64,000 nucleotides of DNA. It comes from Spirometra erinaceieuropaei (lineage: Eukaryota; Platyhelminthes; Cestoda; Diphyllobothriidea; Diphyllobothriidae). The notes under the pieces were generated by a model. It saw only the letters and a list, made by a program, of their open reading frames with translations. It had not been told where the DNA came from and did not search any database. The stretch is taken from NCBI GenBank assembly GCA_902702965.1, contig CACRXP010000171.1, forward strand, positions 285,051 to 349,050. The letters run 5' to 3'. The position numbers and the translations under genes are program-made. Of this stretch, positions 21,726 through 31,644 are shown piece by piece (within the stretch, counting starts at the first letter, position 1; each line of letters opens with the position of its first letter).

Positions 21726-22674
21726 ACTGGAGGCCACCATAAGGCGTCAGGCGATGAGATCAAAAGATCTTCTGCCACGGCAAGAAACGTCCGGGGTCCT
21801 TTACCGGATCTGATGCAGTTGCGGGCAAAATGGATAAAATGAAACACTGCTCCGGACGCAAATGGCCGAATACGAAGTAGCAGAGCGGAGAAATGACGCG
21901 GCCCGTTGGACGACACACGGCCGCACATTCATGTTTTATGGGGCCAACATTCTCGCGAGAGCAGATAATTGCTGCGTGAGCAGCGAATTACTTGAGTTAT
22001 GGTTAATGGGACATAAGTCTATCACCAAGAGCAGTGATATCCTCGTTCCATGTTCGATGCTGAGGTATAGTCTGGGCAATGTAATTAACCCCTCGTAGAG
22101 CGTACAGGCCGGTGGGCCAGGTGGACGAGCAAGCATAACGCCAGCAGCCAACACGGGTAATGAAATTTCAGCAGTTAACATCTTGCATGCCCGTCCACCA
22201 AGTAATTGGCGCACCAGCGGGGAACAATTTTCGATGAAGGGGAAAGCGGTTAATTATCGTAGGTATGTGGTGGCATAGCGACTGCATCCCATAAATACTG
22301 AAACCTCCTGTGTACGAATCACTCGTTTCTGTTACAGCCTCTATTGATGGGTGCAAGCGATAATCTGAAAGGTCAGGCGAATAAAGCTCTTGTTCCAGCG
22401 ATTGCATGTACTTCCTATCAACTACTTCCTGGAACTCGCATCTTCGATTGAATCGACAATGGCTGCGTTACAGTTTCATTAACTGCTGATCACTGTGCCT
22501 TATGAATCCCATCCATAACAATGCCGTGCACTTAATCGATTATTGATGAGTTTGTGCATATTACCGCAGGTTATTGAGCGTTCAGGCGTGCTTGCCTATT
22601 GTCATGTTAGACAGAACGCATTTCACTAAACAACTTCCCATTTTCTTCCATGCTTTCTACCTGATGTCTCCAAG

Positions 22675-22907
22675 ATGAGCGAGTGCAGCCAATTTGCTTT
22701 CCGTCCAAAAACGTTGTGCTGCCGCGAGGTTCCATTGGCTACTTCACCGGTTGGGGAGGACTGTATACGGAGTGGTCAAGGGACAAGCTGGTTCTTCCAA
22801 AAACTCTTAGAGAAGCCCAGGTCCTTATGGAATTTGTTGAAAGCTGTAACCAATTCTTTGGCTTTTCTCTACCCGAAAGCAATGGATGCATAGAAGTAAA
22901 GGACAGG
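22675..22907 (+). CDS. S1 serine protease exon C
   Basis: The acceptor is AG at 22673-22674. With the base carried over from exon B, the frame reads DERVQPICFP, the classic strand that precedes the middle of the domain. GYFTGWGG follows, equivalent to the usual C-x-V-T-G-W-G, but the cysteine at position 136 is replaced (GYFTGWG). VESC and NGC provide the pair equivalent to Cys168-Cys182. The donor GTAAGT starts at 22908, phase 0. Phases with exons B and D agree. The exon ends in KDR just before the S1 pocket residues of exon D. Confidence 0.88.
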
Positions 22908-23214
22908 GTAAGTCATTACAGCTCAAAAGCAAATAAATTCGTGAATATTTTGTTCATAAACTGGCATATGCTACTTATTGAAATAAGTAGTAAACAATAA
23001 ATCCCCAGTTAACTCACGTCGCATTACTAATGGTAGCTGTTCAAATGTCTGCGAGTACTTGAGGTTTATCAGCAAGCCACAAAGAAACGAGCCGTTACGC
23101 AGTCTGTTATGCAAATGGCCCCTCAAGGACAATTTATACGTGTCTGTTGTTAATCCTCTTCAAAAGAAGGCGGGGGAGAGAAATAGGCGACTCCATGGAC
23201 CACACTGCATTTGT

Positions 23215-23265
23215 TTTGACGTTTCGCAAACTTCATCGTGTCCATCATCAGAGTGGTAAGGTATG
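23215..23265 (-). repeat. PLE-like tail remnant
   Basis: Minus strand reads ACTCTGATGATGGACACGAT and TTGCGAAACGTCAAAAC, the tail signature of Penelope-like copies. No coding part is attached. Confidence 0.45.
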
Positions 23266-23344
23266 TGTTCCTGCTAACTTGGAGTTGTTCTATCTTGCCC
23301 TCAGTCTCGTAGTATAAACATAACTGACGCAGGTATCGGCGTTG

Positions 23345-24005
23345 ATCTGTCCGTGGCCGACTGCCGGCGCGTTCGTGTGACCTCTTTCCCCTTCCCGACC
23401 GTCGTTGTCGCTGCAAGGTCGGTGTGCCCGTGGGCCCTCCCCTCGTAACCTGATGGGCTGATCAGCTCCCTTCGCATGTGCGAATCGCGTTCACCTGCTT
23501 GGACGCGTCGGTGGGTGGATGTCTCGCGTCGGTCGCTCTATCCCCCTGCCGTGAAGGTGAAAACCATTGAAGGAGGCGCGATTTGTTCGCCAGGAAGCGT
23601 CATCGGCAAGCATCACTGGCTGAACTAATGACGAGATGGTCAGACTGGTGCTCAAACGTTGGTCCTCATTTGGCACAATCAGCAGGGCTATTGATCTTCA
23701 TCTGGCCTACCAGACGCTACTTACAAGGCCCCAGTCAATCCATACGGAGTCGACAGCACTGGCGATCGAGTTGAGACTCCTCCAACAGTTGTCACCTTCA
23801 GAGCAGGGGATAGAGCCGGCCGTAGGTCACAAGACCGACGCATCCAAACAGATGAACGCGATTCGCACATACGGCGGGAGCTGATCAGCCCATCGGGTTA
23901 TAAGGGAGGGGGGGGGGGACACCGGTAAACGGATCTTGCAGCGACGACGGTCGGGCAGGGAACAGAGGTCACACATGCATACGATCGGTCGGCAGCAGAC
24001 ACGTT
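23345..24005. repeat. Inverted-repeat element in protease intron
   Basis: Left arm (about 23345-23530) and right arm (about 23800-24005) are reverse complements. Shared blocks are GACCTCTTTCCCCTTCCCGA (left) against its complement near 23945-23970, and CTGATGGGCTGATCAGCTCC against the complement near 23878-23900. The interior of about 270 bases is unrecognised. A G-run (23909-23918) lies in the right arm. Confidence 0.7.
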
Positions 24006-24034
24006 AGATCGATCGTCGTTGTCGACGGCAAGGC

Positions 24035-24600
24035 GACAGCAGGGACGATGACTTGCGTGTGAATTAGTTTATAGTGAATGTAGACTCGCGCGGCATCGGT
24101 CACACCCTCTCCTACTCCAACCTGAACCCGCTGTCAAGACAGGGCCAAGAAGACCGGATTCAGGGGAGGGAGCAGGTGGATGGCGCGGTCGAGGCCACAC
24201 CCCCTGGTCCAGTCAGCAAATGACCAGGACTCTAAACATCAACATAAATTGACCAGGATTTTAACTAACAACAACAATGGGGGACGTCAGAGGGCAACTT
24301 GTTCTGCCATCGCACCCCTGAAGTGTAGGCATTAGTTACCGTGCGCATTCCCATAACACCTGCCAGAGTCCAATATGGCTCCCGGATTGGCCCAGCGCAT
24401 CAGCCAACTTGCCCGTTTGGTGAACACGACTATGGACAGATCAACGCCAATTTCCAACCAGAAGACAGGCCATAGTTCGCGCGCGGCGAGGCAAAACCAC
24501 TCCGGGCTGGCAGGAAGAGACACCCCACCAATCGGATGATGGGAACGAGGATTTTTCCCAAACGTTAGCACGTACACATTGTGGTCCATGGAGTCGCCCC
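24035..24600 (+). repeat. Copy of the GC-rich dispersed repeat
   Basis: AGTTTATAGTGAATGTAGACT, GTCAAGACAGGGCCAAGAAG and ACCAGGATTTTAACTAAC match the copies at 35940-36180 and 55016-55240. The later part (24345-24430, TGCCAGAGTCCAATATGG) matches 54870-54945. Order of the two parts is reversed relative to 54.8-55.2 kb. Confidence 0.65.
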
Positions 24601-24794
24601 ATTTTCTTCCTCATCCTCTTTTAGGGTTGATGAGCAGGACAGTTTATTCGGACCTCAAATCTGCAGTTACGCAGATACCTGTCTACATACAGTTAGTAAA
24701 TTGGGAGCGCAATCTGACTATACCGTATAATCAATAAACACTTCTTGTATGAGAGCAGACACAAGTACAAGTAATGTGAAATTACTGACTGACT

Positions 24795-24855
24795 ACTGTG
24801 ACCTCTGATGATGGGTTCGCGAGAGAGTCCGAAACGTCAGGCGAATATATGTCTA
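24795..24855 (+). repeat. PLE-like 3' tail remnant
   Basis: CTCTGATGATGGGTTCGCGA and GAGTCCGAAACGTCAGGCGA match the tail pattern of Penelope-like copies at 37250 and 63945. Confidence 0.5.
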
Positions 24856-25035
24856 ATTCCAGTGGTCGCGTCTTCATCTTCCGGACCGTTTCAGCCTGGA
24901 TGCAGAGGCGTTTGGTGTTTAAGTTTCAAATCGTCTTCTCTTCGAAAAAACCGACACGGTATTTCACAGCTGCATTCTGACTGCAACTTTCCAGTTTAAT
25001 TTGCACATTTTAAGTGACCCTTCTCTGTGTTTTAG

Positions 25036-25221
25036 AACCCCTGTGACGGAGACAGCGGCGGTGGACTCTTCTGCCCTTCAGAAGACACCGACAACAGATG
25101 GTCTCTGTGTGGAATTATAGATGGTGGAACAGAAGACTGTAAGGGAGAATATGCAGTTATCGTGAAAATTGCTATGGTCCACACATGGATGAGAAATACT
25201 GCGTTTATGCTTGGTCTATAA
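25036..25221 (+). CDS. S1 serine protease exon D (catalytic Ser, stop)
   Basis: It encodes NPCDGDSGGGLFC, with the catalytic serine in GDSGG, then WSLCGIIDGG, EDC and VHTWM, ending in TAA at 25219-25221. The acceptor is TTTTAG before AAC. The pocket is unusual. The position that is Asp189 in trypsin is Asn. GDSGGP is GDSGGG. The usual S-W-G (214-216) reads D-G-G. Cys201 has lost its normal partner Cys136, but an extra cysteine (SLCG) lies ten or so residues on. Exons B-D give 247 residues, a normal length for the domain. Trypsin-like specificity is therefore doubtful. Confidence 0.88.
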   Translation, partial: NPCDGDSGGGLFCPSEDTDNRWSLCGIIDGGTEDCKGEYAVIVKIAMVHTWMRNTAFMLGL

Positions 25222-25258
25222 TATGCCACTGAGCAATTGTTGTTCGGATGCGAATGAC

Positions 25259-25264
25259 AATAAA
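25259..25264 (+). promoter_or_regulatory. Poly(A) signal of the protease gene
   Basis: AATAAA lies 38 bases after the stop codon, a suitable distance for the 3' end of this gene. Confidence 0.75.
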
Positions 25265-25269
25265 GTATT

Positions 25270-26655
25270 CTGGGAAACCATGCTGACTGTCTAGCTTCGA
25301 AATACTGAGCATTTCCACTCAATTGATGTAGCATGTAAACCAGAAATAAGGATTTAGATCATACGGAGTTGCTTCGATGTCATTCCACGAGGGTTCCGGT
25401 CGGTGACATTGCCAAACATGCGTTAATAGGATGCAATGCCTTTCAGGAGATCGGCTTTACTCATTATTACTGAGAGATTGCTAACAAATACTGGATTCAC
25501 AAAATTATTTTCTAGGATCCGATCCTTATTCGTTAACTATTGTGTTTGACTTGAGGTAGGGATAGTTGCTTACAGAGACAAATTTATTGGTTCATGAACT
25601 GTCGTCAAATCCGAGGTAAAGAGGGTAAAGATCTGGCGAAGGCCCCTAAGAACCTACGGTTTCGAAAACGTGACTACTTTACGTGTTTAAGTAGATCGTG
25701 TTTTATTCAGTACTCTCCTAAACAGTTAGACTGTCAATGTCTGAAAGCATTGACATGCATTTTGCCCGATGCTGTTTGGCAGTATCGCAAAAGTGTGAAA
25801 CCCTCAGTCATTAATTCATGCTTCAGGCATGCTTTGAGCTGTGTGGTGGCAATCATTTTTAGCATAACAACCATGCAGTAGGTGCTTAATCTTTTGTCCA
25901 GAACGGCCGTAATTTTCTTCAGCGGTGGTGACTCAAGACTAGTAGCCTCACGAGCGGACACTCGGAATGTTTCGTCTCTAAGGAACTTTGTCGAATTTCC
26001 TCAGTAGCCTAGAGAGTTTCAGGCGCATCGTTCTTAAGCAGACAGAATGGTTATGTCTGCAAGGGTTTCAACACAATTTGTTTCTTCTTTGCAGGTACGA
26101 TTTTGGAATCGCGCAAAAATATTTTATCAGGGAAAATGATCGAAAACAGAAAACGACCAGTTCTGCGTTTAGTGTTTTATTTTGAGGGAGGGATAGGCGT
26201 ACGTTAGTTAAATATGTCGCCTGATTTTTTTGGAGGTCGAGAACTGGAAAGGGTCTCCCTGGAATTGTGGGAAGCAACACAGAAGGTAAGTTAGTAAGTT
26301 TTCGTCTCCTCAAGGGAAAGGATTACTTTCAATCAGTTATCATGTAACAGTAGACCAGTGTGTACAAAGGCTGAGGTGCGTGCGCCGATTTTAGTAATTA
26401 TTATGCTAATCAACGATGACTTGGATCTTTATGATACAACTGTACCATAGGAACATGAATATTACTTATCCGACGTTGTCGATGCCCACGAAACCATCAA
26501 TCACATACTTATCAGAATTACCAGGTCTGCATTCATCACGAATTCTCGTAACTGTTTACTTGAGTCGTTAATCGCTGCAAAACACTATCTCATCATGCAA
26601 TCCCATTGTTATCGCTAAGTGTAAGAGCCTGGTATAGTCGTTGCTCGTGGTATTA
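25270..26655. other. No gene seen
   Basis: About 1.4 kb after the protease gene. Short frames on both strands (for example 25594-25881) lack motifs or splice context. Confidence 0.45.
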
Positions 26656-26659
26656 CCGA

Positions 26660-26835
26660 GCCACGGGTTCGTGGCCCAGTGGTTAGACGCATGGACTTCT
26701 AAATAACAGGTGGCGAGTTCGTGTCTCGGGTGTTCCACACTTCGGAATTGCGGATGACTGGCTGACGACGGCTAATAAGCCAGAAATGGCCATTCCAGTC
26801 TCCCTTGTCTTAGTCGGTAATATAATTATGTCTAA
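26660..26835 (+). repeat. tRNA-derived repeat, unit U1
   Basis: An A-box-like stretch (GTGGCCCAGTGGTTAGACGC) and a decayed B-box-like stretch (GCGAGTTCGTGTCTCG) are followed by a tail: CCAGAAATGGCCATTCCAGT and CTCCCTTGTCTTAGTCGGTA. The same unit occurs at 48372, 50722 and, inverted, 51140-51300. It has the layout of a tRNA-headed SINE. Confidence 0.8.
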
Positions 26836-27004
26836 ACGTACGAAAACGACCAGTAACTATCAAGCTAAGAATCCGCAGGAATAAATAAATTTTGGCAATT
26901 AACAACTCGAGTGTGAACAAACAAGCCATAATCGCACGAAATACGATCCCCAACAATCAATGCGAGAACTGTTAATTATAGTAAGTCCACGTTTCTAACC
27001 ACAC

Positions 27005-27118
27005 TGCCTATATCATGCGCCGGTGTGCGGCTGCTAATTGGGCTCGATAGAGAGCACGTAAGGCACAACGGAAGGCGTGAGTTCCGTATGAACGATCGGT
27101 GAGCGTCCCCTACCATTC
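27005..27118 (+). repeat. Repeat unit U2
   Basis: TGCCTATATCATGCGCCGGT, GTGCGGCTGCT, GGCACAACGGAAGGCGTGAG and CGATCGGTGAGCG match the unit paired with U1 at 48225, 50868, 51038 and 51300. Confidence 0.75.
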
Positions 27119-27384
27119 CATGGCTCATTTGAATGCTGTTGACAATGTTGCCAACGGAAAGTGCTGTGCCTGGATTTGTTTTATAACAGAGCTTCGGGGA
27201 CGCTTGTGTGTCCAGCTAAAGTTTGTAAACATACGGTTGTCGCAAGGTGTGGCAAGTAAGGTGACAATCTGGCAGACGTAGAGTACCTTTGGCGACTGAG
27301 AACCATCATCGCATTCAACCACCTGCGCAAGTTCACTACTTTTTTCTAACAATGAAAACTACGCCCTGGTGTTTGATAGTACAG

Positions 27385-28205
27385 TCATTGACCGAGCATA
27401 TTAAATTTTGGCCGAAATTTTGGAATTCGTTTTAGATTAGAAAAGATTACTTAGGAGGGCGTTTTTAATATACATTAGCATGCGGCATGACCCCATGATA
27501 ATTCAGATTGCACAGGATGTTGACCTCAGAATGCGTTTCTGTTCGACTTCCGTTAAAATCCGCATTCGGTAAAAAACGTTTAATTAATTAGGACCAATTT
27601 CCCACATCGATCTTTCATGTCCTTGTTAAATAAATCATACATGAAAGAAAACACACACAAAGTATGCTTTTTTGATCATCCGGTAGCAAATCATGTCGCA
27701 CTTTTTACTCGAAGAAAGTGTATATTAAGGTTTTAAAAGGGTTTCCCATTCCCCGAATAATTTTGGGTCTGATCAGCCGTTGAATTACCGTCTAGCGACA
27801 TCGGTCCACAATGCACACAATTCCCGCATATGAAGTATACCGTTTAAAAGGTACTCTGCCGAATTTATAAAATTTTGCATTGAATGCTGATTATATTGTA
27901 CACTTCATGAGGGGCATAAATAAACGCACACTTGTGATGTTGCACTAATGGAAATTGCGGGTTCCTAAAAAACCTTATCATTAGAAACATCTTAAAAGCA
28001 AAAGGTACCGTAGCTTCGAGTGTACACTGTAATGACGATGTACGTTGCTATCAAATGAGCAGATAAAGGTGCATTTTTGCGAGTTGTTTATAATATTTAA
28101 TTTAATTTATAAGGACATAAAAAGCAGAGTGAAAAATGCATGTTAAAAAGTAGTCACTTTTCACCGGGCGCGGTGTTTACAGGGAATCGTAAAAAGCGCA
28201 TTTAG
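27385..28205. mobile_element. Foldback element F6, degenerate
   Basis: GAAAAGATTACTTAGGAGGGCG, CCGGTAGCAAATCATGTCGC and CCGAATAATTTTGGGTCTGA follow the order seen in the left half and centre of other copies. The right end is decayed, so the limits are approximate. Confidence 0.5.
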
Positions 28206-28209
28206 AAAC

Positions 28210-28850
28210 CGCATATACTTAACCCATACCGTAAATCCTTCATTATTCCTGTGCCCAATACCTATGGTCCAGGGCTTGGACAGGTATTTAACTGGCAAAA
28301 GAACGGGATCTTGGTAGACCCTTTCTGTTTCTTAGTAAGCCAACTACGAATACTCTTGTACATGAATGGGTCGCAGCGTTTTAATTTTTCAGGTTTATCT
28401 GACGGATTCTGCAAAGCCCGTTAAAGCACACCTGCCAGATTTATTCTGCTTTTGACCCCTTAACTATCGCTCCATACTACCCTGGTTTTGTATAAACGCA
28501 TACGGCGTAATACTGTCCAAACTAGTGCAGTCTTACTTGCCAGTTTCGAGAGATCTTGATTAGAGTATAAATCAGCATATGATATACCATCGTGTACATT
28601 GGCACCTGTTTACATGTAACCCGAGAATTTATAACAGTATTATTTTTGAAGCCGTTGCTCACATTTGTAGCTGTTAGCAAGCGTGTTCCGTGTGATTAAA
28701 CGCATATTATTGCTCAAGTACTCATTTTGACGCATTTCGTAAACACTTTAGTGCGCGGTTTTAGCAAAGTTGGCCAAACTTGGAAAGTGCGGTTTGAATT
28801 ACCTACAGATACAGTTAGGATGTGTGTTCAGATGAATTACGCGTAGGAGA
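28210..28850. other. No gene seen
   Basis: Spacer between two degenerate foldback copies. No motif recognised. Confidence 0.35.
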
Positions 28851-28854
28851 TGTG

Positions 28855-29392
28855 TTAAGTGATAAAATGTTAAATAAAATTCCGAAATGCGTTTCTGATC
28901 GAAAAAGATTATTTAAATAGGGTTTTTATATTAATTAACCTGCGGCAAAATTCCAAGATATCTCACTCTCATCGGAAAGTTAGCTGTTGAGCGAATTGCT
29001 TTCCGTCCGTCAGCAACAACCAACTCTGTAATAAACGGCTACTTATAAATTTCTCTCAATGAAAAAAACGCGCATAAAATATCATTTATGCTGGTCTGGT
29101 AGAAAAGTGGACCTTTTTCAAATTTAATGCCCGAAGAAAGTGTACATTTCGGCCTTAAAAGCTTTTTCGATTTCCAATCAATACTGTGCAAGAGATCATG
29201 TATAAATACTGTGATTTTTACGGGCAGGTGGAAAGAATTTCGACCACAAGATGGGATTTTCAAGCAACTGAATTTCATGAGAGTATACTACATGGTCATT
29301 AATCTCACAGCTCTACCGAAATGATAGTTTCCAGTCGAAACATCGTTTCGGAATTTCGATTAATATTTCATAAGTTAGCACATCTACCGTCC
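28855..29392. mobile_element. Foldback element F7, short degenerate copy
   Basis: TTCCGAAATGCGTTTCTGAT with GAAAAAGATTATTTAAATAG at the left and TTCGATTAATATTTCATAAG with TTAGCACATCTACCG at the right. It is shorter than complete copies, so the centre is deleted or rearranged. Confidence 0.55.
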
Positions 29393-29654
29393 GTAAACCC
29401 TCCGCACAAACATCTTAGCTGTATCCAATTTTAACGTAATTCAAACTGTACTTTTCCGTCTAGGAAAAGTGCGAACTGTAGCCGATCAGCCTAGGTTTCA
29501 TGAGCAAATATTAGCCACAGAATCCAAAGTTGGCACTGCTAGAACTCGCGGCACGGTTGTTTATTAAGGCATGTGTACTGTCTGTCGCAGGCGTTTCCAT
29601 TGTAAAACAAGGCGACATAAGTGGAAGCGTTGCCCAGCACACATAAATCAAAGT

Positions 29655-29745
29655 TGGAGATTAGGGTTGGGTATATGGTGTGGTTTAGGACTAGGATTAG
29701 GATTATAGGCGGGGTTAGGATTAGTGCTAGGTTATGGATCAGGGC
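29655..29745 (-). repeat. Degenerate telomere-like (TTAGGG)n tract
   Basis: AGATTAGGGTTGGG followed by TTTAGGACTAGGATTAGGAT and GGTTAGGATTAGTGCTAGG: variants of TTAGGG, in the opposite orientation to the tract at 19960. Confidence 0.65.
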
Positions 29746-29749
29746 GCGG

Positions 29750-30104
29750 GAATAGTTGCCCTGTCTGCAATCTGGCGAAAGTTCACCTGTCGTACGGTGT
29801 GAGGGTCCCACCTCCGTGTATTGTCTCCAGTTCTAATAGAGGTAGTGCGTGAACTGTTATTAACAGGCGTTTTTGATCGATTGAATTGGTTACTCGACCA
29901 GTCGCGAAAATCTCGGCGGGGTTTGGACCCAAGACTGAAGGGCAGGGTTTGAGTACGGCAAACGCTACTTGTTGCCAAGCTGGCATACAGAAGTGAGTTT
30001 GCCCCTAAATCAAACAGTTGGCTCTGCTAGGCTGTTTATTTGGTAAGGGTTTTTCTGTCCCAATGTAAAGTGTCATGTGGACACTGCCAGAACAGATTCT
30101 AACA
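29750..30104. other. No gene seen
   Basis: No coding or repeat signature recognised here. Confidence 0.35.
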
Positions 30105-30482
30105 CTAGCAACGAGGCACACTCTGGTCGAGAATCTTGAGTGATGGTAACAAAGAAGAGTAACTGTTGGTTAGTCGGCCACGTTTTGAAGAACCGGAATT
30201 GGGATAGGTCAGTAGATCTGGTGCTATCGTGTCCAATTCACACCTCGGAAGTTCTTGAAAAACTGGGCGCCAAAGTTTATCTGTGTGCGCTTCTATCCTA
30301 AGCGCCCATTCTTCAACCTGTCGAACGGCGCTGATTGGATGCAAAGGTTGCAAAGTTCCAACTATCTGCCAGATCGGCACCTCCTGTGCTTTGGTCTTTG
30401 CGTATTCTAGACTCAGCTTTTGCATTGTATCCACCCAGGTGTAATTATAAGGCGATAATGGTTTCCGCATTTGAGGCTGCAT
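30105..30482 (-). CDS. Hypothetical open frame, 125 residues
   Basis: An uninterrupted minus-strand frame with a protein-like mix of residues (for example QIVGTLQPLHPISAVRQVEE and RRPVFQELPRCE-like stretches). No domain was recognised. It has no visible neighbouring exon, and no poly(A) signal or promoter was identified. It could be an exon, an old retroelement piece or chance. Confidence 0.18.
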   Translation of the reverse strand: MQPQMRKPLSPYNYTWVDTMQKLSLEYAKTKAQEVPIWQIVGTLQPLHPISAVRQVEEWALRIEAHTDKLWRPVFQELPRCELDTIAPDLLTYPNSGSSKRGRLTNSYSSLLPSLKILDQSVPRC

Positions 30483-30484
30483 AA

Positions 30485-31160
30485 TTCCTGCATTAGGAAT
30501 GCCTGTTCTAAAAGTGCCGTACCGAACATTTCTCTAAATGCTGAAGGATACGTTGTGGGGCCGTGTTTGTAAATATATATTATAAAAGCTAATATGCATA
30601 TTCTTTTGCATCAGTATTCGCCAAATGCTTCAATAATAAAAACGTATTCAGTTGACAGAAAATACGCACTTCACAAATAAGTAATACGTCAATACTTTCG
30701 AAAACTATCATACATTTATTAAAATGAAGGGTGTTACTGCAAATTGGATAGTATAACTTATGTTTTGTAACTGGTTTTTCGGACGCGTAGAGAACCCTAG
30801 CTAATTGAGAGATGTCGCATCAGCATCACAGTCGCTTACTAACTGTACATTCCAGGAAATCCTATAAAAAAAGATGAGGAGAGTTGTATCATTTGTGCTG
30901 ACGCACGCCTTTTTTGATAATCTTCCTTCATCCTGAGGAGCCAATCGCCAGCAACTTTTTCCAAAAAGCGCCGACAGCATTGACCTTATGTACAAGTTCA
31001 CGTTTACTTTGTCAAATGAACCTTCGGAATGCAAATATGCAGAACTTCAGGAATCGAAACATGAAAGATCGCTGCGTAACCAGAATTCAATAGCAAGTAG
31101 TCGAGGATCACTTGCTCAAGGAACTTTCCTCGTCTTCATTATTAAGTGCATGCATATAAT
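30485..31160. other. No gene seen
   Basis: AT-rich sequence with no motif recognised. Confidence 0.4.
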
Positions 31161-31163
31161 CCA

Positions 31164-31640
31164 TGGAGTTGAGAACAGGCAGATTTTAGATAATTCACAT
31201 TGACCCAACAGTGAAAAACTCGGCGCCTCGGTGGGATTCGAACCCACACAGTAAGAGAAGGGGTTTAGTACAGCCAACGCTCTAACCACGTGCGCTACGA
31301 GGCGCCGAGTTTTTTACACTTCGGTCAATGTGAATTATTCGAAATCTGCCAAAACATCGTTGAATTAAGTGAGCCTGAAAGTCACCTGTTGGATTCTAGG
31401 TGAATTAATTAGAAAATCCTGTTTGGGCAGTCAACTTACCGTATCAGATTTAATGGATTCCAGACGTTGCTGTAGGTTGGGCGGGTACCGTGACCCAAAT
31501 GTGATTAAACTCGCGTCGTCTGGTATGGCTTCGTAGCTCAAGCGGTTAGAGCGTTGGCCGAACTAAAGCCTTCCGCTTACTGCATGGATTCAAATGCCAT
31601 TGAGGCGCTCGTTTTTTACAGTTGCGTCAATAGAAATCCT
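31164..31640. repeat. Composite with inverted tRNA-like ends
   Basis: A tRNA-like sequence on the minus strand (31222-31306; B box GGTTCGAATCC and A box TAGCGCACGTGGTTAGAGC when reversed) and another on the plus strand (31532-31610; TAGCTCAAGCGGTTAGAGCG and GGATTCAAATGCC) flank a spacer of about 220 bases. The first sits in a hairpin: arms 31178-31206 with 31322-31350, and 31214-31230 with 31298-31314. The spacer matches 37808-38015, 39490-39605 and 51740-51890. The 9-base acceptor-like ends GGCGCCTCG and CGAGGCGCC pair exactly. Confidence 0.8.
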
Positions 31641-31644
31641 GGTT

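Noticed and set aside
31222..31312. A functional tRNA gene on the minus strand
   Set aside because: The A and B boxes and a 9-base terminal stem are present, but no proper anticodon arm could be drawn and the sequence recurs as part of a composite repeat.
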